Shown: positions 51,392 to 59,778, numbered from the stretch's first letter. The stretch: 64,000 bases of DNA from Eubacteriales bacterium (GCA_030536555.1 JAUNPU010000006.1:62001-126000), one strand, 5' to 3'. Program-made: numbers and translations. Notes: a model not told the origin generated them from the sequence alone.

Positions 51392-52088
51392 AGCCTACGC
51401 CAAAATCTGTGATCTCATACAGCACTTCCACCGCCGGATCGTCCAGCAGCCACTGATATTCCTTCATAAACCAGGCAACCAGCGCCTCATCCCGCTTGAT
51501 CGGTGTGGTATTGTTGTTATACACATTCACCGTTCCCAGCTTGAAATATTTCTTCAGATACTCAATGTCCCGGGCGATCATTTCCTTCGTCTGTCCCTGA
51601 ATTCCCACCATCAGACATGGAGAATCAAAGTATTCTGCCACCTCCTCCGGTCCGGAAAAGTCCGCGTGCTTATTTAACACCCGCTGGCGAAAATCATCGT
51701 CAAAGGTCTCCACACCAATCTTAAATACAATCGGCACCGGCATCCGCTTTCTCATCTCGTCCAGCTTTTTGCGGTACATCCAGTGAGATTCAAAGAACAG
51801 CTTTTTGATGTTTTTCTCCCGGACTACCTCCGCAATCTCATCCAGGGTCTGCTCCGGCAGCTCAAAGCAGCTGCCGGAATTGATCACCTCCAGCACGCCC
51901 AGTTCACCGGTCACCTGCTTTAATACACCGTGATTCAGCTTTGCCATAGCCGCCGCATCCCGCCCGTTGTCCTCAATATAATCACAGAATGCACACTTTC
52001 CCCAGGCACAGGGAAAGCCTCTCAGCAGGCAGATTTCCCGCTCATTTTTACCGATGATTTTGCTGTAACGCTCCTCCGGTACACCCAT
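51390..52088 (-). CDS. queL: radical-SAM queuine lyase-like protein QueL
   Basis: A 232-residue radical-SAM protein with CAWGKCAFCDY (about residues 27-37), a CX4CX2C spacing that differs from the usual CX3CX2C. Other pieces are VINSGSCFELPEQTLDEI, KLFFESHWMYR, FKIGVETFDDDFR and VGIQGQTKEM. In C. difficile a radical-SAM enzyme, QueL, frees preQ1 from queuine and is encoded with an ECF S component (QrtT) and a nucleoside hydrolase (QueK). The same three types occur here behind a preQ1-I riboswitch, so the assignment rests on context plus family type. Confidence 0.8.
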   Translation of the reverse strand: MGVPEERYSKIIGKNEREICLLRGFPCAWGKCAFCDYIEDNGRDAAAMAKLNHGVLKQVTGELGVLEVINSGSCFELPEQTLDEIAEVVREKNIKKLFFESHWMYRKKLDEMRKRMPVPIVFKIGVETFDDDFRQRVLNKHADFSGPEEVAEYFDSPCLMVGIQGQTKEMIARDIEYLKKYFKLGTVNVYNNNTTPIKRDEALVAWFMKEYQWLLDDPAVEVLYEITDFGVG

Positions 52089-52164
52089 GGTTGTCTCCTC
52101 CTTTTTTATACTTGCTGCCCTGGTTTCTCAGGCATTTCGTCCATTCCGGCTCTCGCTTTTCGCT

Positions 52165-52800
52165 TCAAATCTGTCGACCTCCGCTCCATCTCTGCTTCAT
52201 ATCATAAGGCAGCGCCCGCAGCAGCACAGCCACCAGCAGCAGGCTGATGACCCGGTCCAGATAGTCCGTCACGATCTGCACCACAAATACGCTTCCCGTC
52301 ATCCCCAGCGGGGTCTTTGCCAGCAGCTGCACCAGCACCGTGGAGCCGGAGGACGTGATGCCGCCGAACAGCTTTGCGCAGATCAGGGAGCTGGCAATGG
52401 TTCCCGGAATCGTGATCAGGAGCGCCGCAAGGAACAGACGACCATATCGAAACAGTCTCCCGCTTCCCGCCAGACCTTCTTCGCTCTGTGAAGACTGACC
52501 AAATGAAACGTCTCCGATCTGCATTCTTCTTCCTGCAAGTCCTGCCATCAGTCCCGTAATCATGCCGACCGGTGCAAAGTACAGGGAATAGATATCCGTT
52601 GTCATTCCCAGCACCAGTCCGCTGAGCAGATTCGGCAGCATTCCGAAGACCGGCCCCATCAGTACACCGGTCAGAATCGTGCCGATGCTGTCCAGATAAA
52701 TCGGCAGACGCAGTGTCAGCGCCAGCTGTCCGCCTGCCACATTGATGCAGACTGCCATAGCCACCAGGCAGAGCTGCAGAGCTGTCATTTTTCTATTCAT
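52165..52800 (-). CDS. qrtT: ECF transporter S component, QrtT-like (queuosine/queuine uptake)
   Basis: A 211-residue membrane protein with six helices: LCLVAMAVCINVAGGQLALTLRLPIYLDSIGT opens it (quoted in part), then GPVFGMLPNLLSGLVLGMTTDIYSLYFAPVG and TIPGTIASSLICAKLFGGI. The pattern LPIYLDSIGT is typical of ECF S components for large heterocycles. A charged loop with Ser/Gln (residues ~98-112) separates the halves. It overlaps the queK stop by 8 bp and precedes queL, in a unit led by a preQ1-I riboswitch, so queuosine or queuine is the likely substrate. Confidence 0.82.
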   Translation of the reverse strand: MNRKMTALQLCLVAMAVCINVAGGQLALTLRLPIYLDSIGTILTGVLMGPVFGMLPNLLSGLVLGMTTDIYSLYFAPVGMITGLMAGLAGRRMQIGDVSFGQSSQSEEGLAGSGRLFRYGRLFLAALLITIPGTIASSLICAKLFGGITSSGSTVLVQLLAKTPLGMTGSVFVVQIVTDYLDRVISLLLVAVLLRALPYDMKQRWSGGRQI

Positions 52801-53915
52801 AACGCGTCTCCCCCTTCACTTTCTTCTGCACATCGGGTTCCACAAGCTCCTCAATCAGATCCAGTTTCTGCTCATCCATTCCCAGAATCCGTGCAAAGAA
52901 CATCCGGAAAAATCTCACCGGATCGGTCTCGGTAAGCACCACGGCGTTGGCTTCCTTCCGGTAAAATCCCATGGAATCCACCACCGTCTGTCCCACAGAT
53001 ATGCCTTCCGTCTCCACCGCTGTATAAGCCTCCAGCCCGCTGCAGAGAGACCGGTCTGCAAAGTAAGCCACCGCCAGAGGATCGTTGATCACACAGCCGA
53101 TCAGATGCTCCCACTCCCAGTGAAAATCAAAATAAAACTTCGTAATTGCCTGTACAAATTTTCCGGTTTCCGGGTTCAGACGCTTCATATATTCCAGCAG
53201 ATTCGGTGTCAGAACGATCTGTCTTGTCACATCCAGACCGATCATGGATATCTTCTTTCCAAGCTCCGCCGCCGTCTCATAGACCAGCGCCGCCCCGTCC
53301 GGATCGCACCAGTAGTTGTACTCTGCCACCGGAGAACAGTTGCCATGGCTGCGGAAATTGCCTCCCATGGACACGATTTCCTCAATCTGCGCAAATGCCT
53401 GCGGTGCCCGCTGTATCAGCTGTGCCAGGTTCGTCATCGGTCCCAGCGCAATGACCGAGCAGGACTTTAAAGTATCGTCTCTGCCCTCTGCACCGTCCCT
53501 GTCCTCTGCATCGTCCCGAAGACTGCCCCGTGCCAGCACCGGCTTTCTCCGAAGACTGCCCCGTGCCAGCACCGCCAAACCGCCATTCCAGATACTCCAC
53601 AGCACTCATTTTCTGCTCATATCCCGGCACCTCCGGCAGGAAGCTTTCTCCCAGCCCGTCTGCGCCGTGGGTGTCCAGGGCATTGACATACTCCCTTTTC
53701 AGCGGCCGGTCCGCGCCCACATACACCGGAATATCCAGCCGTCCCATCTGTTTCAATATCTTTTTTGCATTGGAAAATCCCATCTCCACCGGGCAGTTCC
53801 CGCACACGATGGTGATTGCCTCCACCTTCAGTTCTTCCATGGAAAGCGCCAGCATCAGTGCAAGGCTGTCGTCGATTCCCGGATCACAGTCGATGATCAC
53901 ATTTCTCTTCATCAT
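52793..53915 (-). pseudogene. queK: QueK-like nucleoside hydrolase, frameshifted at tandem repeats
   Basis: Inosine/uridine-type nucleoside hydrolase broken into two frames. The 5' part (53915 to about 53590) encodes MMKRNVIIDCDPGIDDSLALML with the calcium-binding DxDxxxDD motif and reaches SAVEYLEW. The 3' part continues in the +1 frame from about residue DDTLKSCSVIALGPMTNLAQL to the end (SMGGNFRSHGN, EYNYWCDPDGA, VINDPLAVAYF). Both frames are open over 53382-53605, where 26-bp (33-bp period) and 18-bp direct repeats lie. Deleting one base or adding two there would join them. QueK frees queuine from queuosine. Either a real loss, a programmed shift or an assembly error in the repeats. Confidence 0.8.
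53476..53574. repeat. direct repeats inside queK
   Basis: An 18-bp unit repeats about 2.4 times at 53476-53518. A 26-bp sequence occurs twice, at 53516-53541 and 53549-53574 (period 33 bp). Both periods are multiples of three, so copy-number change alone would not shift the frame. Confidence 0.85.
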
Positions 53916-53962
53916 TTCGCCCTCTCATGTTCTGCGGCAAAGGCACTCCTCTTCCTTATAAA

Positions 53963-53991
53963 CAGATAACGCGTCACCGACGCATTACCTG
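53963..53991 (-). ncRNA. 29-nt hairpin in the queK leader, shared with metN
   Basis: On the minus strand the first and last 13 bases pair completely (with two G-U pairs) around a GGT loop. A homologous hairpin lies at 59836-59864 in the metN leader, with several compensating changes. In both places it follows a terminator's T run and the shared ATGCATATC. Confidence 0.65.
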
Positions 53992-54005
53992 ATATGCATG
54001 ACAAT

Positions 54006-54068
54006 AAAAAAGATGCTGCTTCTGCCGTTCTTTTTGAGGACCTCAATAAGCACAACAAAAGCAGCACC
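54006..54068 (-). terminator. attenuator terminator of the queK riboswitch
   Basis: On the minus strand GGTGCTGCTTTTGTTGT pairs over 17 bp with ACGGCAGAAGCAGCATC, enclosing a small TTGAGG/CCTCAA hairpin loop, and is followed by TTTTTT. It lies 30 nt past the preQ1-I aptamer, as expected for transcriptional control. Confidence 0.85.
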
Positions 54069-54097
54069 CTGTTATTCACAGCATGTGCTCCAATTTG

Positions 54098-54133
54098 CCT
54101 AGTTTTTTATACTGGGAGGTTCCCGAACCAGTC
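54098..54133 (-). promoter_or_regulatory. preQ1-I riboswitch
   Basis: On the minus strand ACTGG, a 12-nt loop, CCAGT and then ATAAAAAACTAGG reproduce the class I preQ1 aptamer (P1 stem, L1 of the same 12-nt length as in B. subtilis queC, and the A-rich tail with ACTA). A -10 box TATACT lies at 54158-54163. The terminator at 54006-54068 is the expression platform: preQ1 would stop transcription of queK-qrtT-queL. Confidence 0.8.
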
Positions 54134-54209
54134 GGCTTGCGCCAATGAAACGTGGCTAGTATAGCATAGTTTTGCGGGATAATCTACCCCTATTTCCATC
54201 TTTCAGAAC

Positions 54210-54268
54210 TGGACTGGTCAATATTTATAGTTTTGGCTATTTCTATCCAGTCCATTTTCTGTTATACT
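54210..54268 (+). promoter_or_regulatory. pdxK promoter region with inverted repeat
   Basis: TGGACTGG (54210-54217) and CCAGTCCA (54247-54254) are perfect 8-bp inverted repeats 29 bp apart; ACTGGACTGG also forms a direct repeat. A -10 box TATACT lies at 54263-54268 with no good -35. This fits an activated promoter; a MocR-type PdxR is a possible activator by analogy. Confidence 0.5.
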
Positions 54269-54356
54269 GCCACTTACAGTGAACAGCTGCCATCTCCGGT
54301 CGCTGTTCTGAGACTTCACAATTTCGTGCAAACCAATATTCAGGAGGTTTTTACTT

Positions 54357-55199
54357 ATGAAACGAATCATTACTCTTCAGGATATTTCCTGCGTGGGACG
54401 CTGCTCCATCACCGTGGCACTTCCGGTCATCTCCGCCATGGGCGTGGAATGCGGCATCCTGCCCACTGCGGTTCTGTCCACTCACACCATGTTCAAGACC
54501 TTTACCTGCAAGGACTTATCCGACCAGATTTCCCCCATCGCAGATGCCTGGGAGAAGGAACAGATTACCTTCGACGGCATCTACACCGGCTACCTGGCAT
54601 CCGCCCGGCAGTGCGACCAGGTGTGTGAGTTCTTCGACCGCTTTGCCACCCGCGAGAACCTGGTTCTGGTGGACCCGGCCATGGCTGACAACGGCAGCCT
54701 CTACGGCGCTTTCGACGAATCCTTCCCCGCAGCCATGGCAAAGGTCTGCGCCAAGGCCGACATCATCCTGCCCAACATCACCGAAGCTGCCCTGCTCACC
54801 GGCATGCCTTATAAGACCGAATATGATGAGGCTTATATTCAGGAACTGCTGGAAAAGCTGCTGAAGCTTGGCTGTAAGACAGCCGTCCTCACCGGCGTCA
54901 GCTACAGCCCGGATCAGCTGGGCGTGGTTTACTTAGACCGTGACGGACAGAGTTTTTCCTACTTCACCCGCCGCTGCGCCACCAGCTATCACGGCACCGG
55001 AGACCTGTACTCCTCCACCGTTCTCGGCGGACTGATGCGCGGCTTAAGCCTGGGAGATGCGCTGGCACTGGCCGCTGATTTCGTGGTTTCCTGCATCGAT
55101 GCCACCGCCCAGTCCACCAGTGCCCGCTGGTACGGTGTGGAATTTGAATCCCAGATTCCGGTATTGTGTGAGATGTTGAAGAAGAGGCTGATGAAGTAA
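54357..55199 (+). CDS. pdxK: pyridoxal/pyridoxamine kinase
   Basis: Phosphorylates pyridoxal, pyridoxine or pyridoxamine for PLP salvage. The 280-residue ribokinase-fold protein shows QDISCVGRCSITVALPVISAMG in pieces, LPTAVLSTHT, DGIYTGYLAS, VDPAMADNGSLY, ILPNITEAALLTGMPY and the anion hole/catalytic SYHGTGDLYSSTVLGG with Asp. GGAGG lies 8-9 nt before the ATG. Monocistronic, divergent from the queK operon. Confidence 0.93.
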   Translation: MKRIITLQDISCVGRCSITVALPVISAMGVECGILPTAVLSTHTMFKTFTCKDLSDQISPIADAWEKEQITFDGIYTGYLASARQCDQVCEFFDRFATRENLVLVDPAMADNGSLYGAFDESFPAAMAKVCAKADIILPNITEAALLTGMPYKTEYDEAYIQELLEKLLKLGCKTAVLTGVSYSPDQLGVVYLDRDGQSFSYFTRRCATSYHGTGDLYSSTVLGGLMRGLSLGDALALAADFVVSCIDATAQSTSARWYGVEFESQIPVLCEMLKKRLMK

Positions 55200-55229
55200 C
55201 TCTCTCATTGATATACAGGTATACCTGAT

Positions 55230-55465
55230 TCCTGCAGACATACGCCGTCAAGTGTATGAAACAACCTTCTGTTTGATTGAGGCAAACCTCATGCGTACCA
55301 ATGCTAAACTACCACCGGCTGAAGCCGGTTGGTTATCGCGGCTTAAAAGCCACGCTTTACGCCTGAAAGGCGTACTTTGGGCTAATGCCCTCCTCTTGTG
55401 CCTGACTGGACGTCAGCTGACTCGGAGACACCGGCGGCCTGCTAACGACAACCCCCGTTTTCCCC
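55230..55465 (+). ncRNA. structured RNA resembling HEARO/omega RNA, without a nuclease gene
   Basis: Four hairpins follow one another: ACCGGC-TGAA-GCCGGT (55314-55329), GGCT-TAAA-AGCC (55340-55351), TACGCC-TGAAA-GGCGTA (55358-55374), GGGC-TAAT-GCCC (55379-55390); a fifth, CTGAC/GTCAG, lies near 55405-55420. This chain of short stems with purine-rich loops resembles HEARO RNAs, the guide RNAs of IscB. No IscB, TnpB or transposase is adjacent. The outer limits are guesses. A 96-codon ORF over the region is not believable. It could instead be another repeat element. Confidence 0.4.
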
Positions 55466-55483
55466 AGGCCGCCTCTCTCCCCT

Positions 55484-55750
55484 CTACCCCGTATGGCATG
55501 CCTTCTCCACGTCCTTTAGCTTCTTCACCTCCACCAGAATAATGTCATTTCCGATCTGAACCACATCGCAGTAGGGGATCACGAACTCCTTCTCCCTGCC
55601 GAATATCCCGCACAGGCAGCCCGGTCCGGGTATAATCAGATGGGTAATGCAGCCTGTCTTCTCGTCAAATTCCACGTCCCCTACAAATCCCAGACGTCTG
55701 CAGTCGCAGATATTGATGACCTCTTTTTTCTTCAAATCAAAAATACGCAT
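55484..55750 (-). CDS. YlmC/YmxH-family PRC-barrel sporulation protein
   Basis: An 88-residue protein of the YlmC/YmxH family: MRIFDLKKKEVINICDCRRLGFVGDVEFD at the start (in part) and GPGCLCGIFGREKEFVIPYCDVVQIG later, the PRC-barrel pattern with extra cysteines. These proteins are found in all endospore formers and YmxH-type genes are expressed in sporulation; the mechanism is unknown. The ATG at 55750 follows AGGTG by 6 nt; an upstream GTG is also in frame. Confidence 0.9.
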   Translation of the reverse strand: MRIFDLKKKEVINICDCRRLGFVGDVEFDEKTGCITHLIIPGPGCLCGIFGREKEFVIPYCDVVQIGNDIILVEVKKLKDVEKACHTG

Positions 55751-55797
55751 AGGCTGCACCTGAGATTCTCTTGGTGTATCCTATGCGTATACCGCTT

Positions 55798-56595
55798 CTA
55801 TGGTTCCAGTTCCCAGGACACCCCGGGTGTTCCCTTAAGGTCCAGATAGAACCATACGCTGGTGCAGCAGGTGTAGGGGGCGATCCACAGAAAGCCGATT
55901 CCCAGGCTGACATATCCCAGCAGAAAAATTCCAGTAAAGCTGAGCCAGAGCTTCACAAACCGCCACCGGTTTCCCCTCATCAGCGCCTTACTGAAGCCCA
56001 TGCACTGTCCGATCTGCAGCTCCGGATCCTCCACCAGCACGAACAATGCCTGGGTGTAATTCAGCATCAGAACGATTCCAACCGCCAGACACAGCACAAA
56101 TCCGGTCATTCCCGTGGCAAATCCGACGGTGCCGCCGATCAATCCGCCGAGGCAGACGCTGACCACCATTCCCACCAGCGACGCGCCCACGGGAAACAGG
56201 GTCAGCAGCAGATACAGCCCCAGAAACCGGAAGGGATGGTGCTTCCACGGGTACAGAAGATCGGAAAGCCCCGCAGCCCCCTCTGTACAGATGCGATAGC
56301 AGATGCGCATGTTGCCGATGGCCATGAAGATGGTAAGCAGAGTTGCCAGCAGATAGCTCAGGATAGAGCCTGCCGTCATCAGGGACGCCGTTATCAGAGC
56401 TGTCCCAAGGACTGACGGTCCCCCAGTCATGTGCAGCGCCCGACTCACCATTTGCACATAACTCAGTATGTAATACGGAATGTACATCACGAAAATCGCC
56501 AGCTGGCTCACCAGCTGACCGCCGCAGGACACACCGTAGTGCCCCAGAAGCGCCCTCTTCGCCATGGTCTTTAACTGTCCTGAAGTTCTTTTCAC
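55798..56595 (-). CDS. DUF975 membrane protein
   Basis: A 265-residue protein with about six membrane helices, matching DUF975: KRTSGQLKTMAKRALLGHYG at the N-terminus, a tilted amphipathic segment, and FVLVEDPELQIGQCMGFSKALMRGNRWRFVKLWLSF (in part), the family's conserved stretch. Function unknown. Its start overlaps the stop of the DUF4190 gene by 4 bp, so they are coupled. Confidence 0.86.
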   Translation of the reverse strand: MKRTSGQLKTMAKRALLGHYGVSCGGQLVSQLAIFVMYIPYYILSYVQMVSRALHMTGGPSVLGTALITASLMTAGSILSYLLATLLTIFMAIGNMRICYRICTEGAAGLSDLLYPWKHHPFRFLGLYLLLTLFPVGASLVGMVVSVCLGGLIGGTVGFATGMTGFVLCLAVGIVLMLNYTQALFVLVEDPELQIGQCMGFSKALMRGNRWRFVKLWLSFTGIFLLGYVSLGIGFLWIAPYTCCTSVWFYLDLKGTPGVSWELEP

Positions 56596-57011
56596 AGAGA
56601 AATCCCTCCTCTCATAAGCTCCGGATAATCCGGCACCGCTTCCACGCCGGGGAGGGTGGTAATCCCTTTTTTCATTTCATACATCAGTCTTCCCGCCAGT
56701 GCTGCCGTCAGAAGCAGACTCAGCACAATTCCCGCCAGGGAGAGGATCAACCCCGCCTTCGCTTTTCCTTCAAACCTGCCCTCCGGTCTGGACAGCAGGG
56801 CAAACAGGATTCCCAGTCCGCCAAAGATCAGTCCGCCGTAGCAGCAACAGCAGGTCACCACCGACAGGATTCCCATGACAAGAGAAGCAGTCGCCATGTG
56901 ACTGGGCGACTGCTTCTCCTGTTCCCGGGAATACTCTGTCTGAGATATCTGAGGCTCCTGCATGACGTCCTGCCCGGACGGTATATGTTCATCATACTGC
57001 TGATATTCCAT
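56592..57011 (-). CDS. DUF4190-type small membrane protein
   Basis: About 139 residues: a polar N-terminal half rich in Gln, Glu and Ser, then two membrane helices (ASLVMGILSVVTCCCCYGGLIFGGLGILFALL in part, with four consecutive Cys; and GLILSLAGIVLSLLLTAALAG). This is the DUF4190 arrangement. The ATG at 57011 is 7 nt after GGGAG; another ATG at 57062 is possible. Overlaps the DUF975 gene by 4 bp. Function unknown. Confidence 0.8.
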   Translation of the reverse strand: MEYQQYDEHIPSGQDVMQEPQISQTEYSREQEKQSPSHMATASLVMGILSVVTCCCCYGGLIFGGLGILFALLSRPEGRFEGKAKAGLILSLAGIVLSLLLTAALAGRLMYEMKKGITTLPGVEAVPDYPELMRGGISL

Positions 57012-57087
57012 AGATTCTCCCTTCGTATTCTCCACGGTTCCTGTATGTTTCTTCGAGGGCATTCTGCTCCCTTGAACTTCCTGCCAC

Positions 57088-57984
57088 TTAGAATAACGGA
57101 ACCACTGCTCCCTCGTAGGTGCTGTCGATGAAGTTCTTGACTGCCTCGCTGGTCAGTGCCTCTACCAGTGCCAGAACAGCCTCGTCCTTCTCCTTGCCCT
57201 CCTGTACTGCAACGATGTTGCCGTAGGTGGTTGCTGCGATGGACTCTGCATCCTCGATAGCCAGTGCATCGGATACCTTTAAGCCTGCCTCGATTGCGTA
57301 GTTGCCATTGACAACTGCCACGTCCACATCCTGTAAGGAGCGCGGAACCTGAGCTGCCTCGATCTCCAGAATGTCCAGATTCTTCGGGTTTTCAACCACG
57401 TCGGTCTTGGTTGCATTTAAGCCCACACCCTCGGTCAGCTTGATCAGACCCTGTGCCTCTAACAGAAGCAGTGCTCTTGCCTCGTTGGTGGCATCGTTGG
57501 GAACTGCTACCTTCGCGCCGTCAGCCAGTGCATCCAGAGATGCGGTCTTGCCTGCGTAGATGCCGAACGGCTCGTAGTGGATGGCGCCTGCGCTCACCAG
57601 CTTGGTTCCGTTCTCTGCGTTAAACTGCTCCAGGTATGGATAATGCTGGAAGTAGTTGGCATCCAGATCGCCGGTATCCAGTGCCAGGTTCGGCTGTACA
57701 TAGTCGGTGTACTCCTTGATCACCAGCTTGTAGCCCTTCTCCTCCAGAGCCGCTGCTGCTGCCTCCAGAATCTCTGCATGGGGTGCCGGGCTTGCGCCTA
57801 CGATGATCTCCTTAAGCTCTGCCGGTGCCTCTGCTGCGGTGGTCTCTGCTGCCTCACCTGCTGCAGTGGTCTCTGCTGCCGCGGTAGTTGCTGCGGTGGT
57901 CTCCTCTGCCTTGCTGCCGCCACATGCGGTCAGCGCTGCTGCTGCCAGTACAGCTGCTGCAATAACACTGATTGATTTTCTCAT
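57088..57984 (-). CDS. metQ: methionine ABC transporter substrate-binding lipoprotein
   Basis: A 298-residue lipoprotein of the NlpA/MetQ family. The signal ends LTAC with Cys21; a Thr/Ala/Glu-rich tether follows (about residues 25-52). The binding domain shows IIVGASPAPHAEIL, LVIKEYTDYVQPNLALDTGDLDANYFQHYPYL in pieces, and AVVNGNYAIEAGL, which are typical of MetQ. It captures L- or D-methionine for the MetNI pump. Last gene of metN-I-Q. Confidence 0.94.
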   Translation of the reverse strand: MRKSISVIAAAVLAAAALTACGGSKAEETTAATTAAAETTAAGEAAETTAAEAPAELKEIIVGASPAPHAEILEAAAAALEEKGYKLVIKEYTDYVQPNLALDTGDLDANYFQHYPYLEQFNAENGTKLVSAGAIHYEPFGIYAGKTASLDALADGAKVAVPNDATNEARALLLLEAQGLIKLTEGVGLNATKTDVVENPKNLDILEIEAAQVPRSLQDVDVAVVNGNYAIEAGLKVSDALAIEDAESIAATTYGNIVAVQEGKEKDEAVLALVEALTSEAVKNFIDSTYEGAVVPLF

Positions 57985-58103
57985 AATGCTTGTCCTCCTC
58001 TGATATGAGTATTTTGATTTATTTATATGGCTCTCGCCAACAGCCTGGTGACGCGCTTTTTTCGCCCGCCGCCGACTGCTAAATCCGCCTTGCCGGATCC
58101 CCC

Positions 58104-58769
58104 TTACCGGATTCGCTTGTCGCTGGTCCGCGCTATCTTCATGAACACCTCCTGGATGATCTGAACGATGATCACAAGCAGTGCCACATTCACAAGCATC
58201 ATGTCGGTCTGATAGCGGTAATAGCCGTAGTTGATGGCGATGGTTCCCAGGCCCCCGCCGCCGGTAAATCCCGCCATGGTGGAATATCCCAGGATTGTGG
58301 TGATGGAGATGGCCGCTCCCACCAGCAGAGACGGCTTCGCCTCCGGCAGAAGCACCTTCCAGATGATCTGCCAGGTGGAAGCACCCATGGACTTGGCTGC
58401 CTCGATGACGCCTGCGTCCACTTCCTTGAAGGAGGATTCCACCATACGTGCGATATACGGCGCTGCTGCAATCACCAGCGGCGGCACCACTGCCTTCGCT
58501 CCCAGCGTCGTTCCCACAACCATTCGTGTAAACGGCAGAACCAGAATCAGCAAAATGATAAACGGGACTGAACGCAGCAGATTGATGACAACTCCCAGCA
58601 TCTTCTGCAGCAGCGGCATCGGCCGGATGCCATCCTTATCCGCCACCACCAGGATAATTCCCAGCGGAATGCCGATCAGGTAGGAGATCGCCGATGAAGC
58701 AAATACCATGAACAGGGTCTCCATAATGCCTGTTTTGATCAGTTCGATAATCTGCGGACTAAATGTCAT
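58104..58769 (-). CDS. metI: methionine ABC transporter permease
   Basis: A 221-residue inner-membrane protein with five helices. Family pieces are ETLFMVFASSAISYLIGIPLGI, NLLRSVPFIILLILVLPFTR, the EAA-like loop VIEAAKSMGASTWQIIWKVLLPEA, and STMAGFTGGGGLGTIAINYGYYR. The ATG at 58769 is 9 nt after GGAGG and lies 11 nt inside the end of metN, so translation is coupled. The frame is open to 58787 but without a start site. Confidence 0.95.
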   Translation of the reverse strand: MTFSPQIIELIKTGIMETLFMVFASSAISYLIGIPLGIILVVADKDGIRPMPLLQKMLGVVINLLRSVPFIILLILVLPFTRMVVGTTLGAKAVVPPLVIAAAPYIARMVESSFKEVDAGVIEAAKSMGASTWQIIWKVLLPEAKPSLLVGAAISITTILGYSTMAGFTGGGGLGTIAINYGYYRYQTDMMLVNVALLVIIVQIIQEVFMKIARTSDKRIR

Positions 58770-59778
58770 TTTCCCGCACCTCCTCATACTGGATTTTCAC
58801 CGATTTCAGATAGTTCAACGCCCGGTTGGCGTCTGCATCGTCCTCCGGCAGCTGCACGATCATCTGACCGTACGCCTTGCCTCCGATATCCTTGGTGGAG
58901 GCATACATGATATTCACCGGCACCTTGCTGGCAAGGATCATGTTGGCGATCACCGGCTCCATGGACTCCCGTCCGTCGAAGGTGATTCGAATCTGCTTTG
59001 CCTTGTCGAACTTCACCGTGGTCGCCGCATCCCCCAGAATCAGCTGTCTTCCGATCCTGGACTTTGGCTCGGAGAAGATGTCGGATACCTTTCCCGCCTC
59101 GGCGATGTGGCTGTGATCGATGATTGCCACCCGGTCACAGATGGCTTCGATGACTGCCATCTCGTGGGTGATCACGATCACCGTGATGCCCAGCTCCCGG
59201 TTGATCTGCTTTAGCAGCTCCAGGATCTGCTTGGTGGTGTTGGGGTCCAGGGCGCTGGTGGCCTCATCGCAGAGCAGCACCTTCGGGTTGGTGGCAATGG
59301 CTCTGGCAATCGCCACACGCTGCTTCTGACCGCCGGAAAGCTGTGCCGGATACGCCTTGGCACGCTCCTCCAGTCCCACCAGCTTTAAAAGCTCCATGGC
59401 ACGCTCCTCCGCCTTCTTCTTCGGATAGCCTGCAATCTCCATGGGGAAGCAGATGTTCTTCAACACATTTCTCTGTGCCAGCAGGTTGAACTGCTGGAAG
59501 ATCATGCCCATGGACTGTCTCGCCTTTCTCTGTTCCTTCCCGCTCATGGCTGCCAGGTTCTCCCCCTCGAACAGCACCTCACCGGAGGTCGGAATCTCCA
59601 GCATATTGATGCAGCGCACCAGGGTACTCTTGCCTGCGCCGGAGAGACCGATGATGCCGAAGATCTCCCCACGGTGAATGTCCAGGTTGATGTCGTCAAG
59701 CGCCACCACCGGTCCATTTGCCGTCTTAAATTCCTTTCCCATGTTCCGCAGCCGGATAATCGATTCTTCTGTTGCCAT
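58759..59778 (-). CDS. metN: methionine ABC transporter ATP-binding protein
   Basis: A 339-residue ATPase: Walker A GLSGAGKSTL (about residues 43-52), Q loop, signature LSGGQKQRVAIARAIA, Walker B VLLCDEATSALDP, and the switch His in VITHEM. The C-terminal 90 residues form the NIL (ferredoxin-like) domain that binds methionine and inhibits transport in MetN. AAGGAG precedes the ATG by 6 nt. The 340-nt leader carries a Met-rich peptide gene, a terminator and a hairpin but no recognisable S-box. Confidence 0.96.
   Translation of the reverse strand: MATEESIIRLRNMGKEFKTANGPVVALDDINLDIHRGEIFGIIGLSGAGKSTLVRCINMLEIPTSGEVLFEGENLAAMSGKEQRKARQSMGMIFQQFNLLAQRNVLKNICFPMEIAGYPKKKAEERAMELLKLVGLEERAKAYPAQLSGGQKQRVAIARAIATNPKVLLCDEATSALDPNTTKQILELLKQINRELGITVIVITHEMAVIEAICDRVAIIDHSHIAEAGKVSDIFSEPKSRIGRQLILGDAATTVKFDKAKQIRITFDGRESMEPVIANMILASKVPVNIMYASTKDIGGKAYGQMIVQLPEDDADANRALNYLKSVKIQYEEVRENDI

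Noticed and set aside
53476..53574. Phase-variable repeat switching queK on and off
   Set aside because: Both repeat periods (18 and 33 bp) are multiples of three, so slippage of whole units would not change the frame.
55252..55542. 96-codon plus-strand ORF
   Set aside because: It reads through a chain of hairpins and overlaps the end of the YlmC-type gene; composition is not protein-like.
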